From contig OX365952.1 of the NCBI GenBank assembly GCA_947247005.1, positions 49,394,722-49,458,721 on the forward strand: a stretch of 64,000 nt of DNA, read 5' to 3'. The notes below the pieces were generated by a model. It was not told the DNA's origin. It did not search any database and saw only the letters and a program-made list of their open reading frames with translations. Source of the stretch: Spisula solida (Eukaryota; Mollusca; Bivalvia; Venerida; Mactridae). Shown one piece after another: positions 42,317 through 56,784 of this stretch (position 1 is its first letter; each line of letters starts with the position of its first letter). The translations under genes were made by a program, and so were the position numbers.

Positions 42317-43836
42317 GGAAGCATGTCTTATGACTGTTTTAATCACATACACATATATGAAATATTGGTTTTATATATATTTCTCTCTGCTTATCAAACA
42401 GGCATATAGCAATTTCAAAAGTATAGTTTTTGTTCAGATTATGCATTTATTGTTTTAGACTTATGATATTTTATGCAATGATTAGTTATATTTGCTAATC
42501 TGTTCATTGCTAATCTGATTAGAGATGATACATGTTTTAGACTATTGTTTACCGGCTTAGCATATAGTGGGCGCTTCCCTAATTATTTGTTAAAATTTGA
42601 CACAGTAATTTATATTGGAATTTTAGGTATACATTATATAATTATTTAATAACATACCACGATTAGCAAATGTACCTTATTTTTAAATACATGTAAATAT
42701 GGAATAGAAATGAGGTTAAGTACTATTTGTCTAACACAAATCTTTTAAGATTGACCATTATGTTAAGTATTGTTGTGAATTATGATAGCCAATTTTGTGA
42801 AACTGTTGGTGTACATGTAATGGATTGGACAATTAACTATGAAACAGTAAGAGTTTAATATGAAACATATTCATTTGTCTTTTAACCTTTTGCCCAAACA
42901 CAGATATAGGTGGAGAGTAGATATGGAAGACTTATGCACTGAAGAGTGCGTAGAGGACTAAGTAAGTAACCCCTTTTTAAAGTATCGAACGGACAATCTC
43001 ACACTGTTCTGTAGTTCTGCTTTAGTACATTGAATTGTTCTTACACCTTCTTGTGGTATGCTGATTATGTTTGTGTTATGTTTCAATAAATAACAAGTTC
43101 ACCAGACTCATTATGTTGATAGTGCACTTAAGTCTAGATTGTCAGCAGCGGACTGTCCTACTTCTATTCAGGATTTTGAACGGTAACGCTATTCTGTGAT
43201 TGTTGTCTCACGTTATCAATTGTGTTCACGTGTTCATTTATAAGTGGTCAGTTGCTCATTCAGCGCTCTCTCTGGAGAATATTTAGCTTTCGCCACTACA
43301 TACGCCAAATGAAAAAAAGTTGTCGCCACTTTTGCGCCATTTGTGCCAATATTTTCTCTCAATATTTCCGTTGTAAACTTGACTACTTGTTTTTCAACAA
43401 TAAATAAATAATAAAAGTTGATGTAGAACAGGATTATTAATTCCTTACATGGAGTTATGCCAACTGTTCAAGTCACATGACTGAAGGATCATATTATGAT
43501 TTTCATGAAAATCGGAAAGTTGAAGCTTTTTTCCGTAAGTGAAGAGTAGTTTTCAGACATTTTTTTATTGTTTTCTCAAAATATTGATTTTTTACTAATG
43601 ACCTCCCTAAATCTAAGCCAGCAATAAGACATAATGATTAAAAATAGTATTAACTACTTCCATGATTACAAAGTATGTAACACTTAAGGAATAATTCTTA
43701 CCTTGCATAGAATTAATAACTTAAATAGAAAAATATTAGTATCCATCCTACACCTTTAAACTTCACAAAGCGGACCGAAATTTTAAGTTTATGATAATCG
43801 ATGCTTCGGCTGATTAATAACAGGTATTACTAGTAT
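42314..43836. other. no gene; diverged M1 MITE at about 43480-43640
   Basis: AT-rich sequence. The M1-like part reads ATGAAAATCGGAAAGTTGAA to TTTTCTCAAAATATTG, as in the copy at 5016. Nothing else is supportable. Confidence 0.5.
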
Positions 43837-44255
43837 CAGGGTAGCAATACCACGTGACTTTTGACTACAGTTACAAGTAGAAATTTGTAAACATTGGAAC
43901 ACAAATATAGCCATAAGTATTTTATTTCTTCACCGATTTCTATGAAATATACGCCACGCTAAGGGGAAAAGTATTTGCTTTCCGTGAAATATAAAATCTT
44001 TTTCGGCAGTTTTACCGATTTTCATTACCCTGTGAAACCTACACGTTCAACGGTTTCACAAGGTAGTGGACAAAACGGCACAGCCGCTGAAAAATATTTT
44101 ATATTTCATGGAAAGCAAATAATTGTTCCCTTAGCGTGGCGTAAATTACATAGAAATCGATGAAGAAATAAAATACTTATGACTATTATATTTTCCAATG
44201 TTTACAAATTTCTTCTTGTAATTGTAGTCAAAAGTCACGTGGTATTGCTACACTG
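43837..44255. mobile_element. 419-bp miniature of the CAGTG long-TIR family
   Basis: CAGGGTAGCAATACCACGTG at the left and the inverted CAGTGTAGCAATACCACGTG at the right, with arms of about 190 bp. AGTAT flanks both sides (43832-43836, 44256-44260), a 5-bp target duplication. It has the same termini as the large elements at 48894 and 54862. A 62-codon open frame inside is not a gene. Confidence 0.88.
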
Positions 44256-47200
44256 AGTATACCATCACTGGTTATCAATTTATGAGGAAATTATACAGTA
44301 CTTTCTGACTTATATTAAATTTGCCCAAGATAGATCAACGATGGATTATTAATTGGTGGTCGAGGTTTATCGTGTGTTATCATCCGCAAACAAAATGTGG
44401 TATTTCGTCAACGATATTGGAACTTTTAAATTCGACAATCGCACGTTTTTGCTGATATATTAAGTGGGCAGAAGTTCTGTTTATGTCCGCGTATGATCTG
44501 TGAGCGTGTAAACATTTAACAATAATAATATATTTTCTCCGAACAAACTATAGATCGAAAACGAGTATTGAGCCGTGACTACACTTTTATTTTTAGACTT
44601 TATATAGTGGATACACAAGTGTTATAATGGCTCAGAGGTATCTATCTATAGCTCAGTCAGGGTAAGAATTCAGTGACGCAGCGGTTGAGTCCACTATTAC
44701 GGTGTAAAACGAATTATAAAGGCTTATCCAGACAGCCATGCTTTCAATACTATATTCACTGCGCATGTTTAGACAATGGTTGTAAACTTTTGTGTACACA
44801 TAAACTGCAACGTTATTTTTACAATATCCTAATTGGACGGTATTTTTATCTGCGATGTTTGAAATCCTTTCTCTTTGACCCTGTAGCAATATATATAACT
44901 GAATAATATACCAGACTACATATCTTTTCATGGCCTTCCTTTTCCTTTCGTACAAAGCCTCTATCTGTCCTTGTGCGTCAACAGCAGCTATATTATATTA
45001 CATAAGTGTGTCTTTGGGATCAATTGTGAGGGGGCACTTACTTGTACAAGTATCAGTTAACCCAATCTAGAAATCTTCAGAAAGTCGATCTCATATGCTG
45101 GACCAAAACTTTGACCAAAAGTGGATTCCCTTCCTCAATACGCCAGAAAAGCGAAATATTTAACATGTTTAAGTAAAAAAACATTAAGTACAAATGTCTA
45201 CACTGGGCTGACAGCATTGCTACTTAGCCTATATCAGACACTATTGTTATATTTGTATAAGTCTGTATTGAAAATTCCATTGCATTATTTCTGTAATACT
45301 CTTCTTTTATCACCAATGCCATTTATTACTTAAGTTCATTATATGTTGCATATATCATACACATTGTCTTTGATATAGTCATGCTTTTCATTGTTATTAT
45401 TTTGTATGTTGCCTATTTTCTTTCCAATGGACCATATTGAAAATTGATATTGCTGTCAATTATGTAATCCACAAAAAATAAATTCATTATTATTACCCTC
45501 AAACTATGTCGATACGATTAACTAAAACTGTTTGCGAGAATGCCATTACATAAACAATCAAAGATTTTGATTTTGGTACTAACATGTAGTATACGATCAT
45601 TACAGTCATTAGGATTGGTCAAGTTAACCCTTCATTGATTATACTGCCGTTGACATTGCAATCTAACATGGTGGTTGCCTGCCACTAAATCTTTTTACAT
45701 ATATAGGTAATAATTATATTATGTGAACTTATATCCAAATCAACAGTTCATAGATATATATCAGAGTCACTTAGTGTGTCAGCTTATATAAGAAAGCAGA
45801 AACCCCTTATTACAACAAATCAACAGCAAAATCATGATATATTCGCATTTTACCTCATACCTTAGGGCAATTGGCCTAGATTTAGCTCACAGATGGCCCC
45901 TATAGTGAATCTGTTTGCCACACATGATGAACAAGTGTATGTAGATGCATTATCTTTGTGACACCTTAGTTGACAATGTGATTGACAACAAGGGTGATAA
46001 CTCTGGGCATTGGGACTCAATAATCACAATTATGATGTTGGTATTTTGAACTGTATTCATCCCTTAATGTTTTGTCATATTGACAATGTGTTTTTAATAA
46101 AAGAGACAAAGTAACGAATGTTTAACCTAGGTCTCCGTTTTTGTGGGACCGTATATACATCTATTTTTATTGCAACACTCGCTCTTTAAACTTGTTGTTT
46201 TAGTTGTGTGCCTCATTACCTTTGTGATGTACTTTGTTGAGCCGTTAGCTGACTGCATCATATCTTCGACTACAAAGCTATTTATTGTCTGACCAGAATA
46301 AACTGAGACTCTGATCAAAATCCGTATACGCCCGGCTGTACTCGGCTGTTTTCGAGTCTTATGTTTATTTACTACATGTGCAGTAATCTCTGCATTTATA
46401 ACACAATTCAAAAGAAAAACAAAGCATGAATAGTAGCGCAGTGGAAACGTTTGCGCGTTTAACGACAGTGGTCGCAGGTTCAAAACTAACTGTAACCTTT
46501 TGACATTAATATTTTTATAAACGGATTTCGATAACATGGATTCCGTGGTTCATCGCATTCAAAGCATATAGGGGAACATGTTTTGTTATCTATTTAATCG
46601 GATTAGAGCAAATTTCATCCATTCACTGGATTTAATATGTATATTGCAACGTGCCATATTCAGTAGCCTCTGTGGCTGAGTGGATATGTGCGTGGACATA
46701 TTCGTTTTTGAAATATTTAATTTTGAGTTCAAGCCCTACAGAAGTCGTCATATTTTTACTTTGCTTTTATATAAAATAGAGGTTTTTTTATTCCATGTAT
46801 GTATGGATACATATTTACGTGCATAAACTAGTTCGTCCTGTACGATGCTTAAACAGTTTGTCTTATTTGTGGGTCTTTAATGCATATGTACATGCAATTT
46901 ACACTTTTTGAGAAATTTTCGATTTCGATTTTCATTCATTAATTTAATTTTTATACTCTTTTGTCAGTCTGAGAGCATTAAACAAAAATAAATTAGCAAC
47001 GGTTTATTCATATGCGTTTCTTTTTTTTAAAAAAAGTACATGAGTGGGGGTTGAACCTAAAACGTTATTCCTTTGGTGTTTGTAACTGTCTGCTCTGCCA
47101 ACTGCGCTATGCTGGCAATTGAATATTCTGTGCTTTATGTAGTCTAATAAAGAGTTGGTATGAATGTTATCAAAGCTGGATCACCTGTATTATGTTTATG

Positions 47201-48893
47201 TTATAGCCTCTCTATATAAACAAACGGTCAAATCATCGAAATCGGTCTATACTTCAACATTCTACCCTTAAATCAAGGTGTTTATATTTAAAACTTTTTC
47301 CCGTATAGGTCGTTTGCGGTGAAACAAAATCGTCTAAAATGAAGATTTCTCAGTATTTACTGCACCTACAAGGATGAGATTTTGCACGAGTTAATGAAAT
47401 GTACCTACCTAATATACAATTAAATCTAAGCAACATCGGACATGTGTGAAAAAAGTTTTGTTCATAAGTTATATGTAAAATATTTGTTGTTTACAATGAA
47501 ACTTCATGTTAGAAGACTCGATACACACAACAGCCAATTTTATGGTCACGTGACACGTCTAACGGTAGATGTGCGTATTTGTAACCTATTTAATATACCG
47601 TTTACGAGGCCCGTCTGCGCATCTGTACTGTCTGTGTGTATCATATTTTCGGGTCTAAATGTACAATTAGCTTGCGTCTAGCAGCCTCTTTCTCGAACTA
47701 TAAAAACACGGATTTAACAGCATCTTTAAACGAGTTTGACTGCTTAATATTAGGCATTCTTCAAACGTGTGAATGTCGATTTTAGACCAATACTAAAGGT
47801 TTTACTCAATTATTTATGACTGGTTCAGTCATAAGACTACATGTCATTGCGCACATAAACATTACAATGCTTTTATTAAGTTCTCAATTTAACATTATTA
47901 TATACGTGTGTGTCATATATGAGTATATACATAGTTTATGTAGCTTAGTGAATAATGGTTTGGTTTCCACTGCTTTTTCGTGATATTACAGGTATTATAC
48001 ATAATATGTATACACATGAGCGACATACCTAAATAAATCGACTTATACGGGCCTCGTGAATTGTGCCTTCATCACAGCAATGTCAACCTCGCTGATCACG
48101 GATTATAACAGTTAAAATTATGACAGTAAAACATCAACGGAATACCAGATTACCTCCCAGCGTTAAGGTAGATCATAACCCTTGAAAATGCTTGAAAAAC
48201 ACCCACTTGAAAAAAAGCTATTTCAAACAGCATATACCATTTGCTTTTATTATATATGATAGAAAACCATTGTAGCACTTGCGTGTGATGTAAAATGTAC
48301 CATATAGTTGCCTAATTCAAATGCTAACATTAAAATAAAGGCGATTTTCGAATGAAAAATACAACATTTTTTTCAAAATGTCAAACGTTATCATTATTGC
48401 ATTTCATAATACGAACTCATTGGCAATACATGTACTTTATAATCAATCGTCGCAAGGGCATGCCAGGCTTGAAATTAGCTGCTGGTGTTTTGTTTACGAG
48501 AAAAACACCTTCATGTTGATTTGTAATTTCGACAAGGAAGTCGCCATGTTTGCTCCCTCCTGTCACCACAGTAAACGTACAGCAACATGCTTTTCAAAAA
48601 AAGTAATCAACATAATCGATAGCCATATCGAATAATGAACTTTATTACATTCATAATTTATCAACTTTACAAACGATCATACGATAATAACAATGAAATC
48701 CAAATATTTATTATTGTTTTCATCTCGTTTGTTTACGAATTTCGCGCTGTGTAGCAAATTTATATTCATGCGCCAAAGTAGTGCGACAGTTTATTGACAA
48801 AACCATTATGATGCGGTGTTCATAATGTGCCGTTCATAACGAATAATGACATCGAATACAATGTGATACTTACGGTTTAATCTGTTAATATAA
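44256..48893. other. no gene; repeat R4 copy 2 and three tRNA-like pieces
   Basis: R4 copy 2 spans about 44645-44880 (compare 17640). tRNA-like A/B-box pairs occur at 46428-46497 (+), 46668-46745 (+) and 47043-47122 (-). The one at 46668 keeps near-complementary acceptor ends (CCTCTGT, ACAGAAG); the one at 47043 has A box TAGCGCAGTTGGCAGAGC and B box GGTTCAACCCC. None closes into a full cloverleaf. No coding exon recognised. Confidence 0.5.
47043..47122 (-). repeat. tRNA-like sequence
   Basis: On the - strand GCCAGCATAGCGCAGTTGG, then GTTTTAGGTTCAACCCCCAC. A and B boxes are good; the 3' acceptor strand does not match the 5' one. Probable SINE head or tRNA pseudogene. Confidence 0.45.
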
Positions 48894-51800
48894 CAGTGTA
48901 GCAATACCACGTGACAAAATACTACAGTCCAAAGAAGAATTTTGTAAACAAAACCTCCACTTGAAGAAGAAAAATAGGCGTAAGTATTTTATTTCTTCAC
49001 CAATTTCTATGAAATATAGAGCACGCTAAGGGAAAAAATATAAGGTTTCCGCGATATATTGTATATCTCTCCATAGTTTGGCCGTTTTTTCGATTACCCT
49101 GTGAAACCTTGGAAAAATTGTGTGTGAGAGCGGACTACAGTCTCAAGCATTTTCGTTTCCCTCGTAATATCTACTCCATACGTGATTGAAGAGTCATATT
49201 TACACCTTCTGGGAACACCAGTGGCTATTTCACAACCAACAAATACAGAATGTAACAATGCATGACATTAATATGTCATTTTCCTTTAATTTGCAATTAT
49301 GACTACAGTCCCAAGAATAAAAATTTAGACTACAGTTCAAAGCTGTTTTAATAATTTACCATAAAACCAAGCAACATGTCATCCATTGAGTGTGGACACT
49401 TTCGTTTACCATAAAAAACCATTTGTTATGAACATGCATTTAACTTTGGTTGATTCAACATGGCCTCCACATGTTTAATCGGTATCATTTGGGCTCAGTC
49501 GATCAAGGCAACATTTACAGATACAAACATTCCTAGATGGTAATAATAGGGTTTATTATCTTCAATCACTCCTATTGCGTTATGGTATTGTGAAGCGCAA
49601 TAGAATATGTCGTAATAATTGTGCGCTAAATAAATGACATATACTGTAAAATCATCATTTTTCAAAGGGATTTAATTTTCGTAATTTTCGCTGTTGAACT
49701 CGACCACAAAATCTAGTCTCCACGATTAATCGACCTCTCAAATTCCGACATGATTTTACCTTCTTGTGTTCTGTAATTCACGAATTTACGACTCCATGAG
49801 CATGCATTTTTATCAAAATCCACGAAATATAATACCCGATCATACGAGATTTTTTCATTATTTATTTTTGGGTCTACCACAAGTATACTGACGTCAAGAA
49901 AAAAACGCGCAAATATCGCGCAATTCTCTTGCCTCGCGTTTCTATTTGGTCCGCGAGACACGAGAATTAAAGCGAGACACGAGAATTGAAGGCGAGCCAC
50001 GAGAATGCTATCGGGCAAATATCGCGCAATTCTCGTGTCTCGCCGCGAGACACGACAGTACTATCGCGTCGATATAGCAATTCTCGCGTCGACAGCATTG
50101 TCGTGTATCGCGTCGAGACACGAGAATTGCGCGATAGCATTGTCGTGTATCGCGTCGAGACACGAGAATTGCGCGATAGCATTGTCGTGTATCGGGGCGA
50201 GACACGAGAATTGCGCGATATTTGCCCAATAGCATTCTCGTGTCTCGCCTTCAATTCTCGTGTCTCGCTTTAATTCTCGTGTCTCGCTAACCATGGTCTC
50301 GTTTTAAATATCGCGTCTTATTCTCGTGTCTCGTTTCTTATCTCGCGCAATTCTCGTGTATCGCCCTCAAAGGCTATTGAAATTGGCACTAACAGGATTC
50401 AGTAGGATACGCATACCTGTGTGACATAGTACACACTATACTTTCGTCTGTCACACGTCGGTTACTTGTAAATTGTTACACATACCTGGATGACGAAATA
50501 CTCAAAAGTGGTAGTCACGTACACGTTACATGTTAAATTTCGCAACCTCTCTAATGTCACCCGCGTGTCCGCTTGACAACGGCACATCTGATTTCTTCTC
50601 ATGTGAAAAGTAATTGTGGTCTGGCTGTGATGTTTTATTTTTCATGGAAGACATTCCTATGGAACAAACGTGGGACGTCCTTGATAGTCGTTTACGTCAT
50701 TCTTCACGTCAGCTACGAAACGTTTAAAGCCATTACATCTACTCTTAACATTAGGCGTATACACACTATCTCAAGGTACGTGCTGTTTAACTTGTGTTGA
50801 TCAATTTATTAGGCGAAGATTGCCAGCAGCGTTGCAGGACATGGAGGGCATACGCGCTACTGACATTTTGGATAGGGTAATGTTTTTGTATAGTACATGT
50901 ACTTTTAAACATATCAATGGCGATAATTTCATATGAGAATTTGCAGACATGTTTGCACATCTCTAAATTTTAGTCTTAGAGAAGAAATTATATTTTTACT
51001 ATCCTAACGTATCGAATATCCGAACAATAGGTAGGTGTAGCGTTTCTTTTTGACGTCAGTATATATTAATGAATGTATCTAATGTTCCAAATGTCCCATG
51101 CACTATAAGTGGCATAGTTTCCAGAGACTGAAGCATATATGGAATAGTTTAACAAAATTCTGAATATGCATGTAAAATTTTTAAATGAAACATTTCCTTT
51201 CTACTGACAGCAATGTCCATCCTAGTACTTATGTCGTGGCGCGGGCGACTAATTTAGCTATATTTTTAAACATATTTACCATTAAGCACAAAACATAAAC
51301 ATCTAACCAACGTCGTACATGCAACTAATGAATACTAGTAACATAAGATACAAAGATAATTAAGAATATCATTATATCAGTATTATGACTTCGGGGAAGT
51401 CATAAGACAATTTGTGAAATCGGGAGGAATCGGGAGAACTTCAGCTGAGTTTCCGATTTTATTTGTCACTCCAACTGTCTCGGGGTTGTACTACCGACTG
51501 AACGCATTCGATTCCCCGGGTAAGTTTTTGGAATTCTTTATACATTTAGTGTCATCAGGAATATACGCCCGTGATTATTAATATCGACTTGCGAATGACT
51601 CGACAGTTTACTTTAGTGCAGAGTGTAAAATGAACCCGAGAAAATTGTGTGCGTTTAGAAATTGAAGTATACGCAGTTTCGAGAGATCTCAGTCGTACCT
51701 ATTGAAGACCGTTTAACCATATAATATAATGCCGATGTGAGTTTTAATTTACAAGACGTGATTTCAAGTTTAAAATCTCAACGCAGGTTTAACGTGACAC

Positions 51801-53191
51801 TGCGTTATTTTTACTTACATGTAGTTATGTGTAGATTCACGCCGTTTCTGTCTGTAAGTTATAAGCGGCGGCCGATTTATCTGAGCTGTTTTGTTGGACT
51901 TTATCCCAACCGACAACTTCTACTCATGTGGCGGATAATTGTTCGATATTCATTAAAAGGTAGTCATCTGACCAGACGCGACCGAGCCACATGTGTAAAA
52001 TGTCCGACTTTTACATACATTTTGTATTTTCAATAAAAAGATGAAATGCATTGTTACGGATATCAACTGCCTTACAGTATAGTTATTTCGTTTTTCTCGT
52101 GCAAACCTACTGAAAACCAATCAACGACCTTCCTTACTTACTCAACTGTGTCACTTCACGGTTTAAACGTGCATAAGTCACCTTACCCGTGTCGACATGA
52201 CATACCACGTGGTATGTTGCGGAATTTTAGGTTAAGAAAACAAAGACAAAATTGTCAACACGAAGTAAAAAACAACTGTAAGTATTTTATGTTTTGACCG
52301 ATTTTACCGTGAGTCGAATTTCCAGGATGGTCCGTTAAAATCAGTCAAACAATAAAATGACTTTGGTTGTTTTTAACTTTGAGTTGCCAGATTATTTGCT
52401 TGCATTCTCAGCCAGAAATTAAGTCACATACCTCGAGGTATGTCCACACTGTTTAAGTTACATTCAATAATTCACAGTGAATATCAATGGCACCGTCAAA
52501 TATTTAATTTAGATCAAACAGCAAATACACGTATGGAAATTACTCAAAATTACCCCACGCAAGATTAATATCAATTACTACTACTGTTACACATGTGCGT
52601 GCTTGTGTTCTTAAATTTGGTATAATCTGTTGTTACAAATAAAACCTGACCAAATAAAGAATATTGTATTGAGTGTAATGTTAACAAAAATTGCATCAGG
52701 AGCGACATGTTCCTATGTATATAGGGTAAATTATGAAAACAGCTTTGAACTGTAGTCTACATTTTTATTCTTGGGACTGTAGTCATAATTGCAAATTAAA
52801 GGAAAATGTCATATTAATGTCATGCATTGTTACATTCTGTATTTGTTGGTTGTGAAATAGCCTCTGGTGTTCCCGGAAGGTGTAAATATGACTCTTCAAT
52901 CACGTATGGAGTAGATATTACGAGGGAAACGAAAATGCTTGAGACTGTAGTCCGCTCTCACACACAATTTTTCCAAGGTTTCACAGGGTAATCGAAAAAA
53001 CGGCCAAACTACGGAGAGATATACAATATATCGCGGAAACCTTATATTTTTTCCCATAGCGTGCTCTATATTTCATAGAAATTGGTGAAGAAATAAAATA
53101 CGTACGCCTATTTTTCTTCTCAAAGTGGAGGTTTTGTTTACAAAATTCTTCTTTGGACTGTAGTATTTTGTCACGTGGTATTGCTACACTG
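48894..53191. mobile_element. 4.3-kb long-TIR DNA transposon (CAGTG family)
   Basis: Arms of about 500 bp, highly similar, start CAGTGTAGCAATACCACGTG. TATAA flanks both sides (48889-48893, 53192-53196). The right arm shares about 200 bp more with the element at 54862-58728. No transposase is visible in the ~3.2-kb core, which holds a palindromic array (49935-50350) and short, unsupported frames. CAGTG/CAGGG ends could suggest hAT, but the 5-bp duplication is short for that group. Confidence 0.88.
49935..50350. repeat. GAGACACGAGAATT palindromic array
   Basis: The word CGAGACACGAGAATT and its inverse AATTCTCGTGTCTCG recur at least a dozen times. The left and right parts form a large foldback. 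In the centre a ~54-bp unit starting ATTGTCGTGTATCG is tandemly repeated three times. Open frames on both strands translate the repeat only. Confidence 0.85.
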
Positions 53192-54861
53192 TATAAGTCC
53201 CAATGAAACATCAATATCAGCATTTTCCTATCTCAACACATGCTCCACATGTTAGTGAATTGATAATCTGATATGTGTTACGAGGCTGTCTGTCAAACTT
53301 TATTTTAGTTAAATTACAAAAGTAGTATGCGTTTTTAAATAATCCTTATGTTAATTATGCTCGTATAATCATTGCTAACACAGTTGTGTAACTCGATTGT
53401 CTGGATCGTTTCGCGATCACTTTCAGTTTGTGTAAAATCGGTCATTAGATGTAGCTGTCAAAATATTTCAATCCACACGAATAGTCCGTGCAAATGTTAC
53501 AACGTGCTCGGTAAGTTTATGTATGGTGTGAGGTTACTGCCATGCTATATTATCGTCTGCAAATAGTTTTTTGAGTAATATTTAACCATTTTAACGCACA
53601 AACTGACCAAATACAGCATTTTTTTCATGTTAAAAGAAACGGGCTAAAGGACGGAACAAACGTTATCAGGGACCAGTACGACTAAAGATAAATAGGCAAT
53701 TTCTTTGGTATATATACAAATAAAATACAGTGGAAAGAAATATCTAACTAAATATGTTTATAATTGAAAGAAATACTAAAGCTTTAATTAATTTTCCATA
53801 AACCTGTTTCAGTTCTTTCGAGGCAACTTAAAACTTGTACAAATAATCAAGTTTTAAGTCTTATAGACCCGATAAAATCGATTATTGACAAACCAACAAC
53901 TATCTGGTCCGTCAGGCCCACCGTACCCTAAACTATTTAGGATTTATTAAAAGTAGGCCTTCACACATACACATGTGATAGATTTTAATTCATGTTGATG
54001 TATTTTATTGTTCAAAAGCAATGCATTTTGACTGCTTTTATTTAAATAAATGGGCAGGCATGACCTTGATAAAATATTTGACAACCACAATTTCTAATTT
54101 TTCTAGCATTTTGTTACCCAATAAATGAGACTGACATTTTGAAAAATGTATACCTATTTTGTAATTAACTTTTTATAAATACATTTTTATAACAAGTGAA
54201 TATAGCAAAAACACTCGTTGATATTGATTATTTGAACTTTAAGCTACAAAATGATGTATGATACTAATGTGTTTTTTTGCCAAAAGGGTATTTAATTCAC
54301 TGAAGAAAAATACACATTTTCGTCCATTAGAGTGAACCTTAAAGTGTCCAAATTCATGTAATATCAATATACAATAAAGAATAAACTTGTTTAAATAAGT
54401 AATTAAAAATTATGAAATTTGAAATGGGAGTAGGTAGAATGTAATTATGATTATGCGTAAATTTTTATCAATATCTGATGAATAGATTTTTAGCGATTCA
54501 AAATTTAGACGATTTTTTTCGCTGCAAACGGACTATACGGTCTAACATTATTTGGTCTTTAATTTCGGTTTTTGTAATTTTTCCAATTGCATATTTCTTT
54601 ATTTCAAGTACATGAACAATGTTTCAACGACTTGGCCATTATAGATTTAATGTATGCGTGATTTGTGTTATGAATATTGGTTATGTGAACATAATGATGA
54701 TTATAATTCACGAATAGCATACTTGCGTATAAAGAAAAAAAGTTAAATAAAAAATATAGAGTTTGCCTCGAACCCGATACCTTGTTGTCTACAAACCACA
54801 CACTTACCCACAGAGCTATCACATATTGTTATCTATTACAAACTCAATAAAGCCACTTATA
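53192..54861. other. no gene; tRNA-like sequence at 54765-54835 (-)
   Basis: The tRNA-like part has A box TAGCTCTGTGGGTAAGTG and B box GGGTTCGAGGC on the - strand. The rest is AT-rich and without a supportable exon. Confidence 0.45.
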
Positions 54862-56344
54862 CAGTGTGGCAATACCACGTGACTAAATACTACAGTCCAA
54901 AGAAGAAAATTGTAAACAAAACCTCCACTTCGCGAAGGAAAATAGGCATAAGTATTTTATTTCTTCACCAATTTCTATGAAATATAGACCACGCTAAGGG
55001 AAAAAATATAAGGGTTCCGCCATATATAGTATATTTCTCCGTAGCTTGACTGTTTTTTCAATTACCCTGAGAAACTTTGGAAAACGGTTGTGTGAGAGCG
55101 GACTACAGTATCAAGCCTTTTCGTTTTCCTGGTATTATCTACTCCATGCGTGATTAAAGAGTCATGTTTACACCTTCCGGTAACACCGGAGGCAATTTTG
55201 CAACAAATAAAATATACATTATAACAATGCATGGCACTAATATGAATTTTCTTTTAATTTGCAATTATGGCTACAGTTCCAAGAAAAAATATTCAGACTA
55301 CAGTTCAAAGCTGTTTTCAGAATTTACCATAAAATCAAGCAACGTGTCGCCCCTGATGCTATTTTTGGCAACATTACACACACTACAATATTCTGTATTT
55401 GGTCAGGTGTTATTTGTAACAACATATTATACCAAATTTAAAAACACAAACACGCACATTGGTAACAGTAGTTTACAATATATGCATGTAGATCTAGTAA
55501 TTTTTTAGTAATTTCAATACGCGCATTTGATGTTTGATCTAAATTATATATTGCACGGTGCCATCGATTTTCATCACTGGTAGACACCGTACAGCGGATA
55601 TAACATATAGTCCGTATTTATAACAATACATCATTGTTGAGCGTCAGGTCAGTTTGTTTGTGCTTTAAAGTCTTGGTTTTCATGATTTATAAGTGTCTAC
55701 ATATCAAGGTCATGGATACGCCAATGGCTCATTTGCTGCAGGATCAGACTTATCTGACCATATTGCCTAATTGTGACGGGTAGTTTTTAACATGTTCATG
55801 TATGAATTATTGGTTGAATCTGTTTCACTAATAACAACTTATTAGAAAAAACAACATTGCAATACAAAGTTCAACTTACTTTATGTAAGCCAGCTGACCT
55901 GTTTACAAAAACCAAAGATCTAAAATATGTTTTTTTTACATTTTAAAGAAAGCAAACAATTTCCCACAAGCTTTGAACGTTTTTAAAAAATTGCAGATAG
56001 CATTATCATCGTAGGGAAATATACATGTAGGTAACTGAAAAATCAAACGACTTGAAATGGAAAAAAAACACGTTATTTATTTCGGAGTCGGGACTAATAA
56101 GAAATTCTGAAAACGTAAAATTACTTGTAAGTACGGCTAAAGATGAGCGGGAATCTTTATTCATTTATTATTCAATTAACATCAGTTGCCCAAAAATGCA
56201 CAATAAGCCACAATCAACTGTACATATTCAATGGCAAAGATCGCCCGCGGGTACGAATGTTTAGCGGTCAATATCAAGATCACGATTTTAAGTTAAAAAT
56301 ATGTAATTGTAGGGGTAACTAGAACTGTCGCCATTCGGCAGACT

Positions 56345-56597
56345 TATATACCCCCCGCGTGGCAAAAATCATTGCAGCTAATTCTTTTCTTTATGCACAT
56401 CTACATGTTGAGGTTGTTCATCTGTTAAAGTTTGAAGCAAATGCTGCAAAAACTGTAGAAGGAGTTACGTCCACAAGAATGCGTCTACGGACGGACGGAC
56501 GGACGGGTCCGGGACGGACGGACGGACAGACAGACAGACAGACAGACAATCTGAATCTAGTATACCCCCCTTACAACTCGTTGTGCGGGGGTATAAT
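56345..56597. repeat. foldback repeat with (ACGG)n(ACAG)n tract
   Basis: TATACCCCCCGC at the left and GCGGGGGTATA at the right bound about 250 bp with an internal ACGGACGGACGGACGG and ACAGACAGACAG microsatellite. I know similar elements to be frequent in molluscan genomes. Confidence 0.7.
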
Positions 56598-56784
56598 TAA
56601 AGGAATACAAAGGTGTGCATAATTTGTTTTAGCATGCAATTTAAGCGCCCGTAGACTGAGGGTAAAATAGCTTATAAAACGTCCCCAATTATTTCGTACC
56701 AAATAAGATAGAATTGAACAATTTAGCAATAACAATATTTTGGTTACGAAGGCAATACTACGTACTTAAATCACGTGCCTTCCT

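Noticed and set aside
43975..44163. 62-codon open frame
   Set aside because: It lies inside the inverted arms of the 419-bp MITE.
49713..50294. Overlapping repetitive proteins on both strands
   Set aside because: They translate the GAGACACGAG palindromic array and have no protein-like composition.
53458..53519. Small cysteine-rich + strand exon ending at GTAAGT
   Set aside because: The donor is good, but there is no recognisable domain or partner exon and the acceptor is weak.
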